DNA of 64,000 bases from Roseihalotalea indica (GCF_022458895.1 NZ_JAINFL010000002.1:310001-374000), one strand, 5' to 3'; positions 25,087 to 34,032 are shown, counted from the stretch's first letter. Notes: generated by a model from the letters alone, not told the origin. Numbers and translations: made by a program.

Positions 25087-25977
25087 ATGAAAATTTTGTT
25101 TTTATCGCTGCTTAGTTGCCTTATGCTCAGTAACACCTTCGCTCAATCTACTCCCGACACCTTACGTTTATGGCCCGATGGAGCTCCCGGTGCCACCGGT
25201 ACCGAAGAAACAGACCAACCGTCTATCATTCGCTACCCCGCTCCGGCTCACATGGCTACGGGGGCTGCTGTAGTGGTTTGCCCTGGTGGCGGATACAACC
25301 ATCTGGCAATGGACCATGAGGGCCACCAGATTGCCCAGTGGTTAAACTCCTTTGGCGTATCGGCTTACATCCTAACTTACCGGTTGGGTAGTAACGGCTA
25401 TAAGCATCCTATCCAGATGAACGATGGTAAACGAGCCATCCGCACAGTACGCGCCAATGCAGCGGAATGGGGTATTGACCCGAACCGCATTGGCGTACTG
25501 GGTTTCTCGGCGGGTGGGCATATGGCCTCAACCCTGGGCACTCATTTTGATGCCGGAGATGCCAGCGCCAGCGATCCCGTTGACAAGACCAGCAGCCGCC
25601 CGGATTTTATGGTGCTGCTGTATCCGGTTATTTCGTTTACGGAAGATTATCAGCACAGTGGTTCCCGTATTGCACTGCTGGGGGAAGATGCAGCTCCCGA
25701 ACTGGTCGCTTCCATGAGCAATGAATTGCAGGTAAAAGCTGATACTCCTCCCACTTTTCTGGTACACACGACTGAAGATACCGCCGTTCCCCCGGAAAAC
25801 AGCGTCTATTTTTACCTGGCCTTGCGGAAACATGATATCCCGGCCGAGATGCATGTGTTTGAAAAAGGGCGGCACGGTCTGGGCATGGGTGCCCGAGGAT
25901 CAGCCTTCTCCGCCTGGCCCGACCTCTGTGAAGCCTGGCTGCTCGAACGAGGGCTGCTGGTTCCAGCCTCCCAATAG
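25087..25977 (+). CDS. Secreted alpha/beta-hydrolase, carbohydrate esterase-like
   Basis: 296 residues from the ATG at 25087, chosen because a signal peptide (ILFLSLLSCLMLSNTFAQ) starts there. The oxyanion region VVVCPGGGYNHLAMDHEG, nucleophile elbow GFSAGGH with Ser141, acid in TTEDTAVPPENS and His in EKGRHGLG form a complete catalytic triad. The dienelactone/acetyl-esterase layout matches secreted xylan- or pectin-acetyl esterases of Bacteroidota. It lies at the end of the apiose cluster. Since apiose occurs in acetylated pectins such as rhamnogalacturonan II, it might deacetylate apiose-containing glycans before uptake; this is inference. A terminator follows 10 bp after the stop. Confidence 0.85.
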   Translation: MKILFLSLLSCLMLSNTFAQSTPDTLRLWPDGAPGATGTEETDQPSIIRYPAPAHMATGAAVVVCPGGGYNHLAMDHEGHQIAQWLNSFGVSAYILTYRLGSNGYKHPIQMNDGKRAIRTVRANAAEWGIDPNRIGVLGFSAGGHMASTLGTHFDAGDASASDPVDKTSSRPDFMVLLYPVISFTEDYQHSGSRIALLGEDAAPELVASMSNELQVKADTPPTFLVHTTEDTAVPPENSVYFYLALRKHDIPAEMHVFEKGRHGLGMGARGSAFSAWPDLCEAWLLERGLLVPASQ

Positions 25978-25986
25978 CATTAAACT

Positions 25987-26022
25987 AAAAAAGGTCGTGA
26001 TGTGTACCACGACCTTTTTTTT
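25987..26022. terminator. Bidirectional terminator between convergent genes
   Basis: The perfect stem AAAAAAGGTCGTG/CACGACCTTTTTT (25987-25999 and 26008-26020) with an 8-nt loop has a T-tract on either strand. It separates the esterase gene (plus) from the secreted protein gene (minus). Confidence 0.9.
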
Positions 26023-26044
26023 ATATTGATTATCAAACGAATGA

Positions 26045-27061
26045 TCAATTTCCGGCGGACTCCAGGAGTCTATCAACCATGAAATCCAGGTAGCTATTTA
26101 GCGACTCTTCCGCACTAGCTAGATAGGCGTCAGTATCGGCCTGCACCCGGTGCGATACTTTTACGTCTTTCTCCATCATAATTCCATAATATGCCGGAGT
26201 GCTGTACGGGTGATTGGGGTTAGCAGTATATTCTTTAAACTTCTTTTTCTCAATCACTCCCGGAATCTCGATGTCTTTCTTAGGTGAATACGCAATGATT
26301 GATTCGGCACCGGCCCCTGCCGCCTTTCCCTTGTATACAAAGCGAGCCAATGTTGGGCTGCTGGTAGCAGAACCCTGTCCGAGTAATCCTTTTTCTGATT
26401 GGGCAATAGCTGAAGAGGGTAGTTTAAAGTTTACCTTGGCTTTTACTTTAGAGCTTTCCACCAGGTAATTAGAGCTGGCATCCAGTTCTACATACTGGAA
26501 ATTAAATGCTCCTTCAAACACTACTGCGTCATCAAGTTGCTTACTAAGTTTCGGGGCAATATCGAAGAAGTTACGTTTGTTCTTTCCTTTATTGGTGACG
26601 CGCCTTACAAAAAAGTCATAATTAGCCGGAGCGGTAGATAAATAACCAGTCAACTGAGCTTTGTTAGGGGTTCCTCCCGACAATCTTTCCCAGTCATTAT
26701 AAGCTTCAATACCTGCGGCATCATCAGCTGAAACAATCTGATAGCCATTTTCTTTCAGTTTATTTACAAAGCGATTATACGCTTTATTGGTTACTTCCTG
26801 AAGCTGATCCGAATCCACGCCATCCAGGGCGACCGTCATCCCGGTCTTAGAGACACCCGTAGCACTAGAAGCTCGTGCCCCGGCTACTAATTGATAATTG
26901 ACGAAGAAGGAGTTAATAAAAACCTTCTTAGGCGCCTTCTTCATTTTCTTCTCACCGTAACCAGCCTTCTGTAAACTTTTTTCAGACACTAGAGGCTCTA
27001 CAGGAGCTGTGGTAAAGGCTAACAGGGCCAGTAAAGCCACCGACATGATGATTTTTTTCAT
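26045..27061 (-). CDS. Secreted protein of unknown function
   Basis: 338 residues from the ATG at 27061, where a signal peptide begins (MKKIIMSVALLALLAFTTAPV). The mature part starts with a basic segment (YGEKKMKKAPKKVFINSFFVNYQ), then alternating strands and helices with no enzyme motif I recognise; the last helix (YLASAEESLNSYLDFMVDRL) resembles an amphipathic C-terminal cap. It is probably periplasmic. The fold could be of the lipoprotein or curli-assembly-accessory sort (NSFFVNYQL... YNRFVNKLKENGYQIVS recalls proteins that sort paralogues of CsgG-type), but this is weak. It is transcribed alone, convergent with the esterase. Confidence 0.75.
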   Translation of the reverse strand: MKKIIMSVALLALLAFTTAPVEPLVSEKSLQKAGYGEKKMKKAPKKVFINSFFVNYQLVAGARASSATGVSKTGMTVALDGVDSDQLQEVTNKAYNRFVNKLKENGYQIVSADDAAGIEAYNDWERLSGGTPNKAQLTGYLSTAPANYDFFVRRVTNKGKNKRNFFDIAPKLSKQLDDAVVFEGAFNFQYVELDASSNYLVESSKVKAKVNFKLPSSAIAQSEKGLLGQGSATSSPTLARFVYKGKAAGAGAESIIAYSPKKDIEIPGVIEKKKFKEYTANPNHPYSTPAYYGIMMEKDVKVSHRVQADTDAYLASAEESLNSYLDFMVDRLLESAGN

Positions 27062-28389
27062 TGTTTGTTGGATTTTGGATGAAAGTTTATGTGAATTGAT
27101 TACGCCCCTGAAGTATGTAACCTGAGGGTGTAAGTGATCTTTTGTCAAGTCCACATTACCAGCCCGACTTGAGTCTTTGATCGAAAACTCAACTTCCCTT
27201 CCTGAATGCTTATCGGCCAAAAGTAGTAAGAAGTCAGAATTCTGCAGGGTGGAATATGGACTCTTATCTTACGGATGTAAGGTGGTGTGAAGAAAAGGAA
27301 GGTTGTGAGGCACTAAATGATACTACCTCCATAAATCACCTTCATTTGCAACAGCTATGTCTCTTTTGCAGGAGGGAAAGGCTATTCTGATGCAGCTCTA
27401 CTGGCTTCCGTATTCGTATGAGCTCTTAAGTCCGGTTAATGTTTCTAAGTTGTTTTTCTTAAGGATTTTTGCTTTATCTAGATCCTACCTCCTTAAACAT
27501 ATTAAGAACTTACTTTACCTTCTTAATATAGCCTTGAGGGTTTTCGCTCTTATGCAACCCTATCATTGTCCATAAATTTTTACATCATAAACAAGCCAGG
27601 ACCGCTCGCTATTTAACACTGCTTTTTAAAAGGCTCTTACGAACGGAAGTAGATAATGAAGGCTTCCTAGAGTAAGGATATTACTTTAAATTATTAAATA
27701 CTGGGTAGAACATGAACTAATAAATAGTTGAATCACAGCCCTCTATAATAAACATGTTCTTTAAAGCAGGTACTCAACTGCTTTAAGATGAACAAGCAGC
27801 CTCAGGTTTCCATAGTAGGCAGTGATATCAGAGTAATACCTTCGCCTTATATTTTATTTTTCCAAACTGCTCTACTCCAGCTATATATTGATAGAAACAC
27901 TCACCTATTCACTTTCCTGTGTTTTATTGAAATTTATGAGTCATATCATTACTCGAAGTTGGTTAATTTTTGTAACCCTTTTTTAAACCTTACAAGGTGC
28001 AGTTATTGGCGGTTTTGAGAAATCTGGCATTTTACCTTTTGATAATATTGCAATAGCCAAAAACCAAACCACAATAGTATGCGAAAAATAATACCTCATC
28101 TTTACTCGGAAATGCCTTTTCTGAGGATTTAAAGCAGCAGGCTTGTACTCAATAGCTACTGCTGCTTACTGTCAATAAGGTCTATTTGATTTAAATCATA
28201 TTACCAAAGCACCTTTGTAATCTCTGTAAAAGTGAGTGATTTATCAGTACTTCGAGACAGCCAGTCCATTATTCAGATCATCGCTAAAGGCAGGCATTTC
28301 GGCAGAGTCGCCCCCTAATGTGCTTAATGGGTATAGCAACCCTTATAAAAATGCATATACACCGGTCTTCTATTTAACAATTCCAAAAA
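27062..28389. other. Gene-poor AT-rich gap
   Basis: No convincing gene is found in this 1.3 kb. The open frames at 27357-27575 and 27788-28018 encode low-complexity, aromatic-rich peptides without good context and are not called. The stretch is AT-rich. One structure is a 9-bp perfect inverted repeat AAGCAGCAG/CTGCTGCTT (28132-28140 and 28159-28167) without a T-tract. It could hold decayed genes or a non-coding RNA, but nothing recognisable. Confidence 0.5.
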
Positions 28390-29100
28390 ATGGCTAAAAC
28401 ACTATTTATACTTTCAATGTCACTTCTGATAACCCTCTATTCCTGTAAAGATGAAGATGACACTAGTGCATCCTGTGGAAAATGGGAAGTAGAAATCAAT
28501 AACCCTGATGCTACAGTAAGCATTGAAAATGGCTCGCTCATTGTAAATATTCCTAACCCCAAAACCTTTAAAGATGTACGGCTGATCCAACATCAGGCTA
28601 AAGACCAGCAGTATTCTCAGGTTGGATTATGGTTAAATGCACGTATAGATGCCGAACCTATAGAGCTCGGGAATACAGTAATGGCCGAAATAAGAGCATC
28701 TTTCGGGTATGAAGTAGCAAATGGCGCTTCTTTCATCGGAAAATCAGTTACTTCTGAAGGTTGGTACAAGGGATTTGTAAATGACAGGCAAGCGTGGCAT
28801 TCTCAAACTGGCAGCTTTATATTTTATGCTAAGGGGACCGAAGCCAAGTTTGAAGAAAATCACAATTTTAATCCTGTTGAAATTCCTATGGTATCGGCAG
28901 CACCTAAAGTTCTTTATTTAGATTTCGGGGTTGACCCATCCGTTGCCCACTTAAACCCTATTGCCTCACTGCACGCCGAAGTTGAGCTGATTCAGTTTGG
29001 TGATTATACCCCTCACGGCTCAATCTATAAGCACGGACAAAACCAGGAATACCTAGGTTTTAAATTGGATCAGTTTGATTGCAACTCTTTAATACGATAA
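28390..29100 (+). CDS. Putative surface lipoprotein, paralogue A
   Basis: 236 residues. Lipoprotein signal with lipobox LYSC at Cys19, directly followed by KDEDD, which fits the acidic export signal that sends Bacteroidota lipoproteins to the cell surface. The mature protein is beta-rich, with no known domain recognised. The block DDTSASCGKWEVEINNPDAT and the C-terminus DQFDCNSLI recur in the next gene, showing tandem duplication. It is the first of six consecutive lipoprotein genes on the plus strand (28390-33250). Confidence 0.8.
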   Translation: MAKTLFILSMSLLITLYSCKDEDDTSASCGKWEVEINNPDATVSIENGSLIVNIPNPKTFKDVRLIQHQAKDQQYSQVGLWLNARIDAEPIELGNTVMAEIRASFGYEVANGASFIGKSVTSEGWYKGFVNDRQAWHSQTGSFIFYAKGTEAKFEENHNFNPVEIPMVSAAPKVLYLDFGVDPSVAHLNPIASLHAEVELIQFGDYTPHGSIYKHGQNQEYLGFKLDQFDCNSLIR

Positions 29101-29104
29101 ACAC

Positions 29105-29830
29105 GTGAAAAATTTTCTATGGTTAATTTTTATGTACTTAGGTGGTCTATCACTTATTTCTTGCACCGAAGATGACACTAGTGCGTCCTGTGGAAAATGG
29201 GAAGTAGAAATCAATAACCCTGATGCCACCGCTCGTGTAGAAGGCGGTAAGCTTATCATTGATATTGAGAACCCCCACTCAGATAAAGATGTGCGCCTGA
29301 TACAGCACCAAGCTGCCGATAGTGGCACTCCCAACATTGCCATGAGCATTATTATTAATGAGTTTAGTTGGCAGGGAGTAGACGGGAAAGCTTCTTCTGA
29401 TGCTCAAATCAGTGCCTCTTTTGCCTATCAGGTGAGCCCCGAAAATAAAGTGATGGAGTCTATTTATGGGGCTTATAAGTCTACGTATAAAGTGGGCGGC
29501 AAGGAAGTTTTCTCAAGAATGGAAGGAAACGGGCGAGTACCTCTGGAGCTATTATATTCCTCAGTAGGCAGTGAGGCAGCGTTTGAAAGAGATGACCGAA
29601 CCTTTCCCATTACTGCTTCGGCTGCACCTAAGAGTGCCTACGTAGATTTCGGAATTAACCCGGCACTTACTCGCCAATCTCCTACGCAGTCCATCCATGT
29701 TGAGATTGATATGATTGCTTTCGATAAATACACGGATAATAAAAGACCCATTGTGCTAGCTAGCGGCTACAATGCAACCAACTACGGCTTTTACCAAGAT
29801 CCTTTTGACTGTAACTCCTTGATAAAATGA
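29105..29830 (+). CDS. Putative surface lipoprotein, paralogue B
   Basis: 241 residues with a GTG start 4 nt after the previous stop. Lipobox LISC then TEDD. It shares with paralogue A the 20-residue block beginning DDTSASCGKW, which is also almost identical in DNA, the DVRLIQHQA motif, the AAPK-YVDFGINP region and the C-terminus DPFDCNSLI. The middle (about 80-165) is much more diverged. This pattern of fixed ends and a variable core suggests duplicated surface proteins with changed binding specificity. The gene overlaps the next start by ATGA. Confidence 0.8.
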   Translation: MKNFLWLIFMYLGGLSLISCTEDDTSASCGKWEVEINNPDATARVEGGKLIIDIENPHSDKDVRLIQHQAADSGTPNIAMSIIINEFSWQGVDGKASSDAQISASFAYQVSPENKVMESIYGAYKSTYKVGGKEVFSRMEGNGRVPLELLYSSVGSEAAFERDDRTFPITASAAPKSAYVDFGINPALTRQSPTQSIHVEIDMIAFDKYTDNKRPIVLASGYNATNYGFYQDPFDCNSLIK

Positions 29831-30354
29831 ATATAATGAGATTTATAGCAATCCTCTTTTCTGCCGCTCTTTTACTCACCTGCATTTCGTGCGAAAAGGA
29901 ATCTGAACCCAGTGGGCCCTGCGATGACAATGACTGGGCCAGAGTCACTAAAAACGGCGAAGAGGCTTGTCTGGGGTATGTGGAGGTGAGTTATTTTAAT
30001 GCCAACACCAGTAGTGCAAAGATAGTATTTACAGCCGGCAATGAAATGGTGGGCGATAAGGAACTGATGGTAGATTTTGCTATACCTATAGAAGGAGTTG
30101 CTCTTAACACTCCATACCCGGTAAAGGAAGGGCGAATCTACGGTGCTGACCCCATTACTGAAGGAAGTATCACGCTACTGGTTTTTGACCCGCCATCTCA
30201 AGGTAAAGCAGGTTGCATTGCCGGAACTTTTGAGCTTACAGCTTCTGGTCCTGACTCGCCCGTGCCCTTTGAGTATACCAACGGTAAATTTACCTACTAT
30301 AAAAGCGCAGCCACCGACGTTATTGTCGGAACCCCCTGTAACCCTTTCAAATAA
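29827..30354 (+). CDS. Small lipoprotein of unknown function
   Basis: 175 residues; the start ATG at 29827 overlaps the upstream stop (ATGA), showing translational coupling with paralogue B. The signal ends in CISC followed by EKESE. The mature protein has paired Cys (GPCDDND, EEACLGY, KAGCIAG, GTPCNPF) that may form disulfides, and is beta-rich (GSITLLVFDPP, GCIAGTFELTASG). No family recognised. Probably an outer-membrane lipoprotein. Confidence 0.78.
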   Translation: MNIMRFIAILFSAALLLTCISCEKESEPSGPCDDNDWARVTKNGEEACLGYVEVSYFNANTSSAKIVFTAGNEMVGDKELMVDFAIPIEGVALNTPYPVKEGRIYGADPITEGSITLLVFDPPSQGKAGCIAGTFELTASGPDSPVPFEYTNGKFTYYKSAATDVIVGTPCNPFK

Positions 30355-30370
30355 AAAACCAGCTACCAGA

Positions 30371-31591
30371 ATGAAAAACATCAGAAAAAGCACGCTACAG
30401 TCGGTTAGTTTCTTGCTATGGCTAGCTGGCCTCTCTATGCTTCAAAGCTGTAATTTAATTGGGGAAGATGATGTAGACTGCCCCGTTACGGCGGAGCCGC
30501 TTACCCAAGATGATCTGAGGGTTACCGAAGATATTACTTACCGCGGGCAGACCTCAGCCGAGTTATACTACATTGCCGGTGACTGTTTTAATGGGTCAGG
30601 TTCTACGCAGTGGGAATATACCGGCGAGGCCATATTCAATTCACCGGCTCCTTCAATTAACGGCTTTACGTTCATGAGCAGTGGTACACTGTGCGCTCAA
30701 TTGCAGTCGGACGAAGGAAAATCAGAAAAAATCTGTCAGGAGATCAAGGTGCACCGGGATCATATCTGGAGCCCCCCTCAACATAGATTTCCGGGCGAAA
30801 AAACCAAGCAAACTGTCACGATGGAACTTAACGGTGATGTGTACGCTGGTTTTGGAATGAACAATGAATGGTACAGATTTGATACCCTCACTTTTGAGTG
30901 GCTCGAAAAGTCTCCCATTCCTAATCTCGTAGACTTTAATGCTTTCGCTGGTTTTGCCATAGCCAACAAGGGCTACCTGATAGGAAATAATTCTCAGCTT
31001 TATGAATATGATCCTAGCGCAGACACCTGGACGAGTAAAGGCCCCCTGCCCGAATTAGTCTCTACTATTCTGAACCTGGGAGCTTTTCCCAATAGAGGTG
31101 AGTACGCATACCCGGTACTGGGCGTTTCAGAAGGCGGAAAAGGTTATTTCGGTATTGGTAATCAGGATCGTCTGTTTGAGTATGATCCCGGCACTAATGC
31201 CTGGACCGAGCTTGCCAAAAGACCCATAAAAGGAACCGTAGGCGAGCACAGCTTTGCTTACCAGGGGAAAATCTATATCGGCCACTATGTATACGATATT
31301 ACTAGTCATGCCTGGTCAAAAGGAAGTGAAGACTTCTCTATATCAGTAGGCTTCTCTCCGGGGTTTGTACACTTCAAAGGAGTAATGTACGGTGGGCTTG
31401 CGGGCGAAACAGTCACCTTTGATGGCGAAGATGTGCAGGCAGTAGACTTAGAAGGCGCTACTATGTATACTAATGCTCCTACTGGCCTTTACGGCTCCGG
31501 AGGCGTTACCGGAAACTTTATACTTTTCCCCCGGCAAATGGGCATAATAGGAAAAGACGAAGAGCTTTTCCGCTATTATATCGACAAATAA
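30371..31591 (+). CDS. Kelch-repeat beta-propeller lipoprotein
   Basis: 406 residues from the ATG at 30371, chosen because the lipoprotein signal (LLWLAGLSMLQSC) starts there; the longer frame upstream overlaps the previous gene. After an N-terminal PKD/Ig-like part (about 30-125), there are kelch-type blades: WYRFDTLTFEWLEKSPIPN, YEYDPSADTWTSKGPLPE, FEYDPGTNAWTELAKRPI. Such propellers bind proteins or sugars. It lies within the six-gene lipoprotein run, 16 bp after its neighbour. Confidence 0.85.
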   Translation: MKNIRKSTLQSVSFLLWLAGLSMLQSCNLIGEDDVDCPVTAEPLTQDDLRVTEDITYRGQTSAELYYIAGDCFNGSGSTQWEYTGEAIFNSPAPSINGFTFMSSGTLCAQLQSDEGKSEKICQEIKVHRDHIWSPPQHRFPGEKTKQTVTMELNGDVYAGFGMNNEWYRFDTLTFEWLEKSPIPNLVDFNAFAGFAIANKGYLIGNNSQLYEYDPSADTWTSKGPLPELVSTILNLGAFPNRGEYAYPVLGVSEGGKGYFGIGNQDRLFEYDPGTNAWTELAKRPIKGTVGEHSFAYQGKIYIGHYVYDITSHAWSKGSEDFSISVGFSPGFVHFKGVMYGGLAGETVTFDGEDVQAVDLEGATMYTNAPTGLYGSGGVTGNFILFPRQMGIIGKDEELFRYYIDK

Positions 31592-31622
31592 TTAATGTTA
31601 AAAGATTAGTCAGGTAAAAATT

Positions 31623-32066
31623 ATGAAGAATACTGTCGTGATTATACTGTTAGTAGGGTTAGGCCTTTTCTCTTCGGCTTGCACCAAAGATGATGAAAAA
31701 TGCCCGGAGGGCTACAATGGGATTTTGCAGGGTAAATGTGTACGGGTTACCCATGAATATGACAGTTACAAGTCAGACGGAGCAACTTACGAATCCGTTT
31801 ATCTCCTTTTTCGGTCTGGGTCGGGCAATGTAGGCTTAACCATTAGCGATACCGATGGATTGATTGAAAAGGGAGTGTATACCAATGGCCGCTACAGCCC
31901 CGGTGGTTCCCTCATACAAACAGAGTGCATCATCACCATAGCCGAAGTAATTAGAAATAGCGAGACAGGAACTACCATTTCAGGGTCTTTCCGATACGAA
32001 GGCACCTACCAAGGCAACCCGGTAGAGAGAAGCGGAAGCTTCAATGATGTAGGCATTTCGTTTTAG
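31623..32066 (+). CDS. Small lipoprotein of unknown function
   Basis: 147 residues. The signal ends in FSSAC followed by TKDDEK. The Cys in KCPEGYNGILQGKC suggest a small disulfide loop of EGF-like spacing right after the lipid anchor, followed by a beta-rich domain (YESVYLLFRSGSGNVGLTISD; GTTISGSFRYEGTYQG) resembling lipocalin-like or all-beta folds. It lies 31 bp after the kelch gene. No function can be assigned. Confidence 0.75.
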   Translation: MKNTVVIILLVGLGLFSSACTKDDEKCPEGYNGILQGKCVRVTHEYDSYKSDGATYESVYLLFRSGSGNVGLTISDTDGLIEKGVYTNGRYSPGGSLIQTECIITIAEVIRNSETGTTISGSFRYEGTYQGNPVERSGSFNDVGISF

Positions 32067-32158
32067 GCGAAGCACCCCATATTCAATAAAAATCACTATT
32101 TCAGTTTTGCTACCCAGTGAAATAGACAACAGTTAGTTACTCCTGAAATTTACCCAAT

Positions 32159-33250
32159 ATGAAAAGATTTACGCCTCTACTGTTAAGCATCCTGGTAATG
32201 GCCTGTGCCGAAGAAGATACCACCATAAACTCGGATAAGCAGCCGGTAGTAGAAGTTTCCAGTGTTGTAGAAGTGGAAACCCAGATGGAAATGGTGAATG
32301 AAGACTACACCGGAGAAAGGTCTAGTTATTATTACGACTGGAACGGCTCTTACTACAATGAATTCGATCAGAACCCTACTTACGAATCTATCAAAGAAGA
32401 TGGCACCAGCATATACTGGTCGGTAGATCGCTCCGGCACATTTTTCTATTACGAAGGAGATGTGACTACCACTGACACTTATTTTTATGATGACCGCATA
32501 CCCAATCAGGCAGATTTAGCGGTAATAGACGGCACAGTCTATGCTTCTGCGGTAAGCAGCACCTTTGAAGAAGACCGCAAATTATATGTTTATCAGCTAG
32601 TAGGGGAAACGCTGGTGGCAAAAGACAGTGTCTTATTAGATATAGAAGGCGGGGTTGAACCTTTTTCTATGGAAGGCATTAACGGCGAGCTTCTTATCAG
32701 TGTGGTACAAAACTCTCTCAAATCATACGATAAGTCTAATCTTAGACATGTATATCGGTATAAAGATGGAAAGTTAGCCCATCTTAAAAGCTACCCTTCC
32801 GCCACGGATGGCCCGGTGATCAAGGTATTTCCTTTTCAGGGCGCTTACCTGGAGTATAATCGGGAAAACCGAACGATTAGCAAGCTAGATGATGCTGGCA
32901 ACACAACCATTGTGCTGGATGGCTCTGATCTGGATACGGAAGAAAAGAGCATCGGCTGGAAACGCTTACACTTCTCTGATGATATGCTCATTATTGATAT
33001 AGATTATCTTACTACTACGGTTACGCCCCAAAACTCGGCATTGCTCTATGACGGGCAGAAGCTATATAAGGTATTTATTCCGGTGGTGCTTACCTCTGGC
33101 GGCCACCCCATACACACCATGTTTCAAGATGGGTCTAAGTTTATTCATTATAATACTTCAAACAAGCAATTAGACGTCTACTTCAGAGGGTCTTCTTCCA
33201 TTGATTATATGCCCGAGCCGAGAGTTTATCATTATCAGCTAGTCTTGTAA
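32159..33250 (+). CDS. Lipoprotein of unknown function
   Basis: 363 residues. Lipobox VMAC then AEEDTT. The mature part is rich in aromatic residues and acids (SSYYYDWNGSYYNEFDQNP) and built of repeating beta units (GTSIYWSVDRSGTFFYYEGD, GTVYASAVSSTFEEDRKLYVYQLVG, GAYLEYNRENRTISKLDDAG), as in a beta-propeller. No catalytic motif was noticed. It closes the lipoprotein run; its 92-bp upstream gap may hold its own promoter. Confidence 0.75.
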   Translation: MKRFTPLLLSILVMACAEEDTTINSDKQPVVEVSSVVEVETQMEMVNEDYTGERSSYYYDWNGSYYNEFDQNPTYESIKEDGTSIYWSVDRSGTFFYYEGDVTTTDTYFYDDRIPNQADLAVIDGTVYASAVSSTFEEDRKLYVYQLVGETLVAKDSVLLDIEGGVEPFSMEGINGELLISVVQNSLKSYDKSNLRHVYRYKDGKLAHLKSYPSATDGPVIKVFPFQGAYLEYNRENRTISKLDDAGNTTIVLDGSDLDTEEKSIGWKRLHFSDDMLIIDIDYLTTTVTPQNSALLYDGQKLYKVFIPVVLTSGGHPIHTMFQDGSKFIHYNTSNKQLDVYFRGSSSIDYMPEPRVYHYQLVL

Positions 33251-33424
33251 GGAGCAGATAGGATATTTTGGTTTTTGCCAGTTCCATTAGCATAATACCT
33301 GCCACTATCAGGGGATGAAGATTATAAGTACTAAAAGTGAATAGGAGCAGGCTACCATCCTGCAAAATATTTGCTAGTAACGTATTAACCTCGCCCCCTG
33401 AAATCCGTTTAATGGCTTATTTAG

Positions 33425-33457
33425 TTGCCGATTTTTTTAACACAGAAACTACTTTTT
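33425..33457 (+). promoter_or_regulatory. Bacteroidota promoter, 4 nt before the DUF2383 gene
   Basis: TTG (33425-33427), a 22-nt spacer and TACTTTTT (33450-33457; one mismatch to TAnnTTTG). The ATG at 33462 follows after AGCT, so the mRNA should be leaderless or nearly so. Confidence 0.55.
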
Positions 33458-33461
33458 AGCT

Positions 33462-33911
33462 ATGGAAACAAATAAGCAAGCCATCAAAATTCTTAACGAA
33501 CTGCTGAAAAAGAACTATGATGCCATCCGAGGCTATTATGAGGCAGCGGAAAACGTAAGAAGTTCACTGCTCGCCAGTTTTTTGGAGCAGAATGCAGAAA
33601 TCCGTCAGGGATATGCCGAGGAAATTATGGATGAAGTTTATGCACTGAATGGAGAGCCGGTAGAAAGCACCAGCCTGGCCAGCAATCTGCATCGGGCATG
33701 GATTAATCTGAAGACAGCTATTGTTAACGATAAAGAAGAAGCGGTTTTAGAAGAATGCATCCGAGGCGAGAAAGCCGCTCTTGATGATTATGAAAAAGCT
33801 CTTATGAACGAAAGTTTGCCCATCACTACAATGGAACTACTGGAAGAACAACGCGACCAGATTGCTGCTACCTTAGATGAGCTTCGTAGCATGGAAGAAG
33901 CCGTAGACTAA
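33462..33911 (+). CDS. PA2169-family ferritin-like four-helix protein (DUF2383)
   Basis: 149 residues, entirely helical and highly charged, no signal. Four amphipathic helices are visible: AIKILNELLKKNYDAIRGYYEAAENV, SLLASFLEQNAEIRQGYAEEIMDEV, LHRAWINLKTAIVNDKEEAVLEECIRGEKAALDDYEKAL and TMELLEEQRDQIAATLDELRSMEE. This matches the DUF2383 group of ferritin-like proteins, often stress related. Glu residues in the helices could bind a metal. Monocistronic, with a near-leaderless promoter and a terminator 45 bp after the stop. Confidence 0.85.
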   Translation: METNKQAIKILNELLKKNYDAIRGYYEAAENVRSSLLASFLEQNAEIRQGYAEEIMDEVYALNGEPVESTSLASNLHRAWINLKTAIVNDKEEAVLEECIRGEKAALDDYEKALMNESLPITTMELLEEQRDQIAATLDELRSMEEAVD

Positions 33912-33954
33912 ACCAGGTATTGCCTACTACAACCTTTTAACCATTAACATTGAA

Positions 33955-34010
33955 GAAACTACGAAGCGAGACGCTGTTTTCTAGCCTCACTTCGTAGTTT
34001 TCTTGTTTTT
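33955..34010. terminator. Terminator between convergent genes
   Basis: The perfect 11-bp stem AAACTACGAAG/CTTCGTAGTTT (33956-33966 and 33990-34000) is followed on the plus strand by TTCTTGTTTTT. It ends the DUF2383 transcript and may also slow the convergent peptidase transcript. Confidence 0.75.
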
Positions 34011-34032
34011 ATAAGCTGCGTTTCTCCTATTA

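Noticed and set aside
27357..28018. Two short frames in the AT-rich gap (27357-27575, 27788-28018)
   Set aside because: Low-complexity, aromatic-rich translations without signal, motif or operon context.
30143..30370. N-terminal extension of the kelch lipoprotein
   Set aside because: It overlaps the preceding gene and would bury the lipoprotein signal that starts at 30371.
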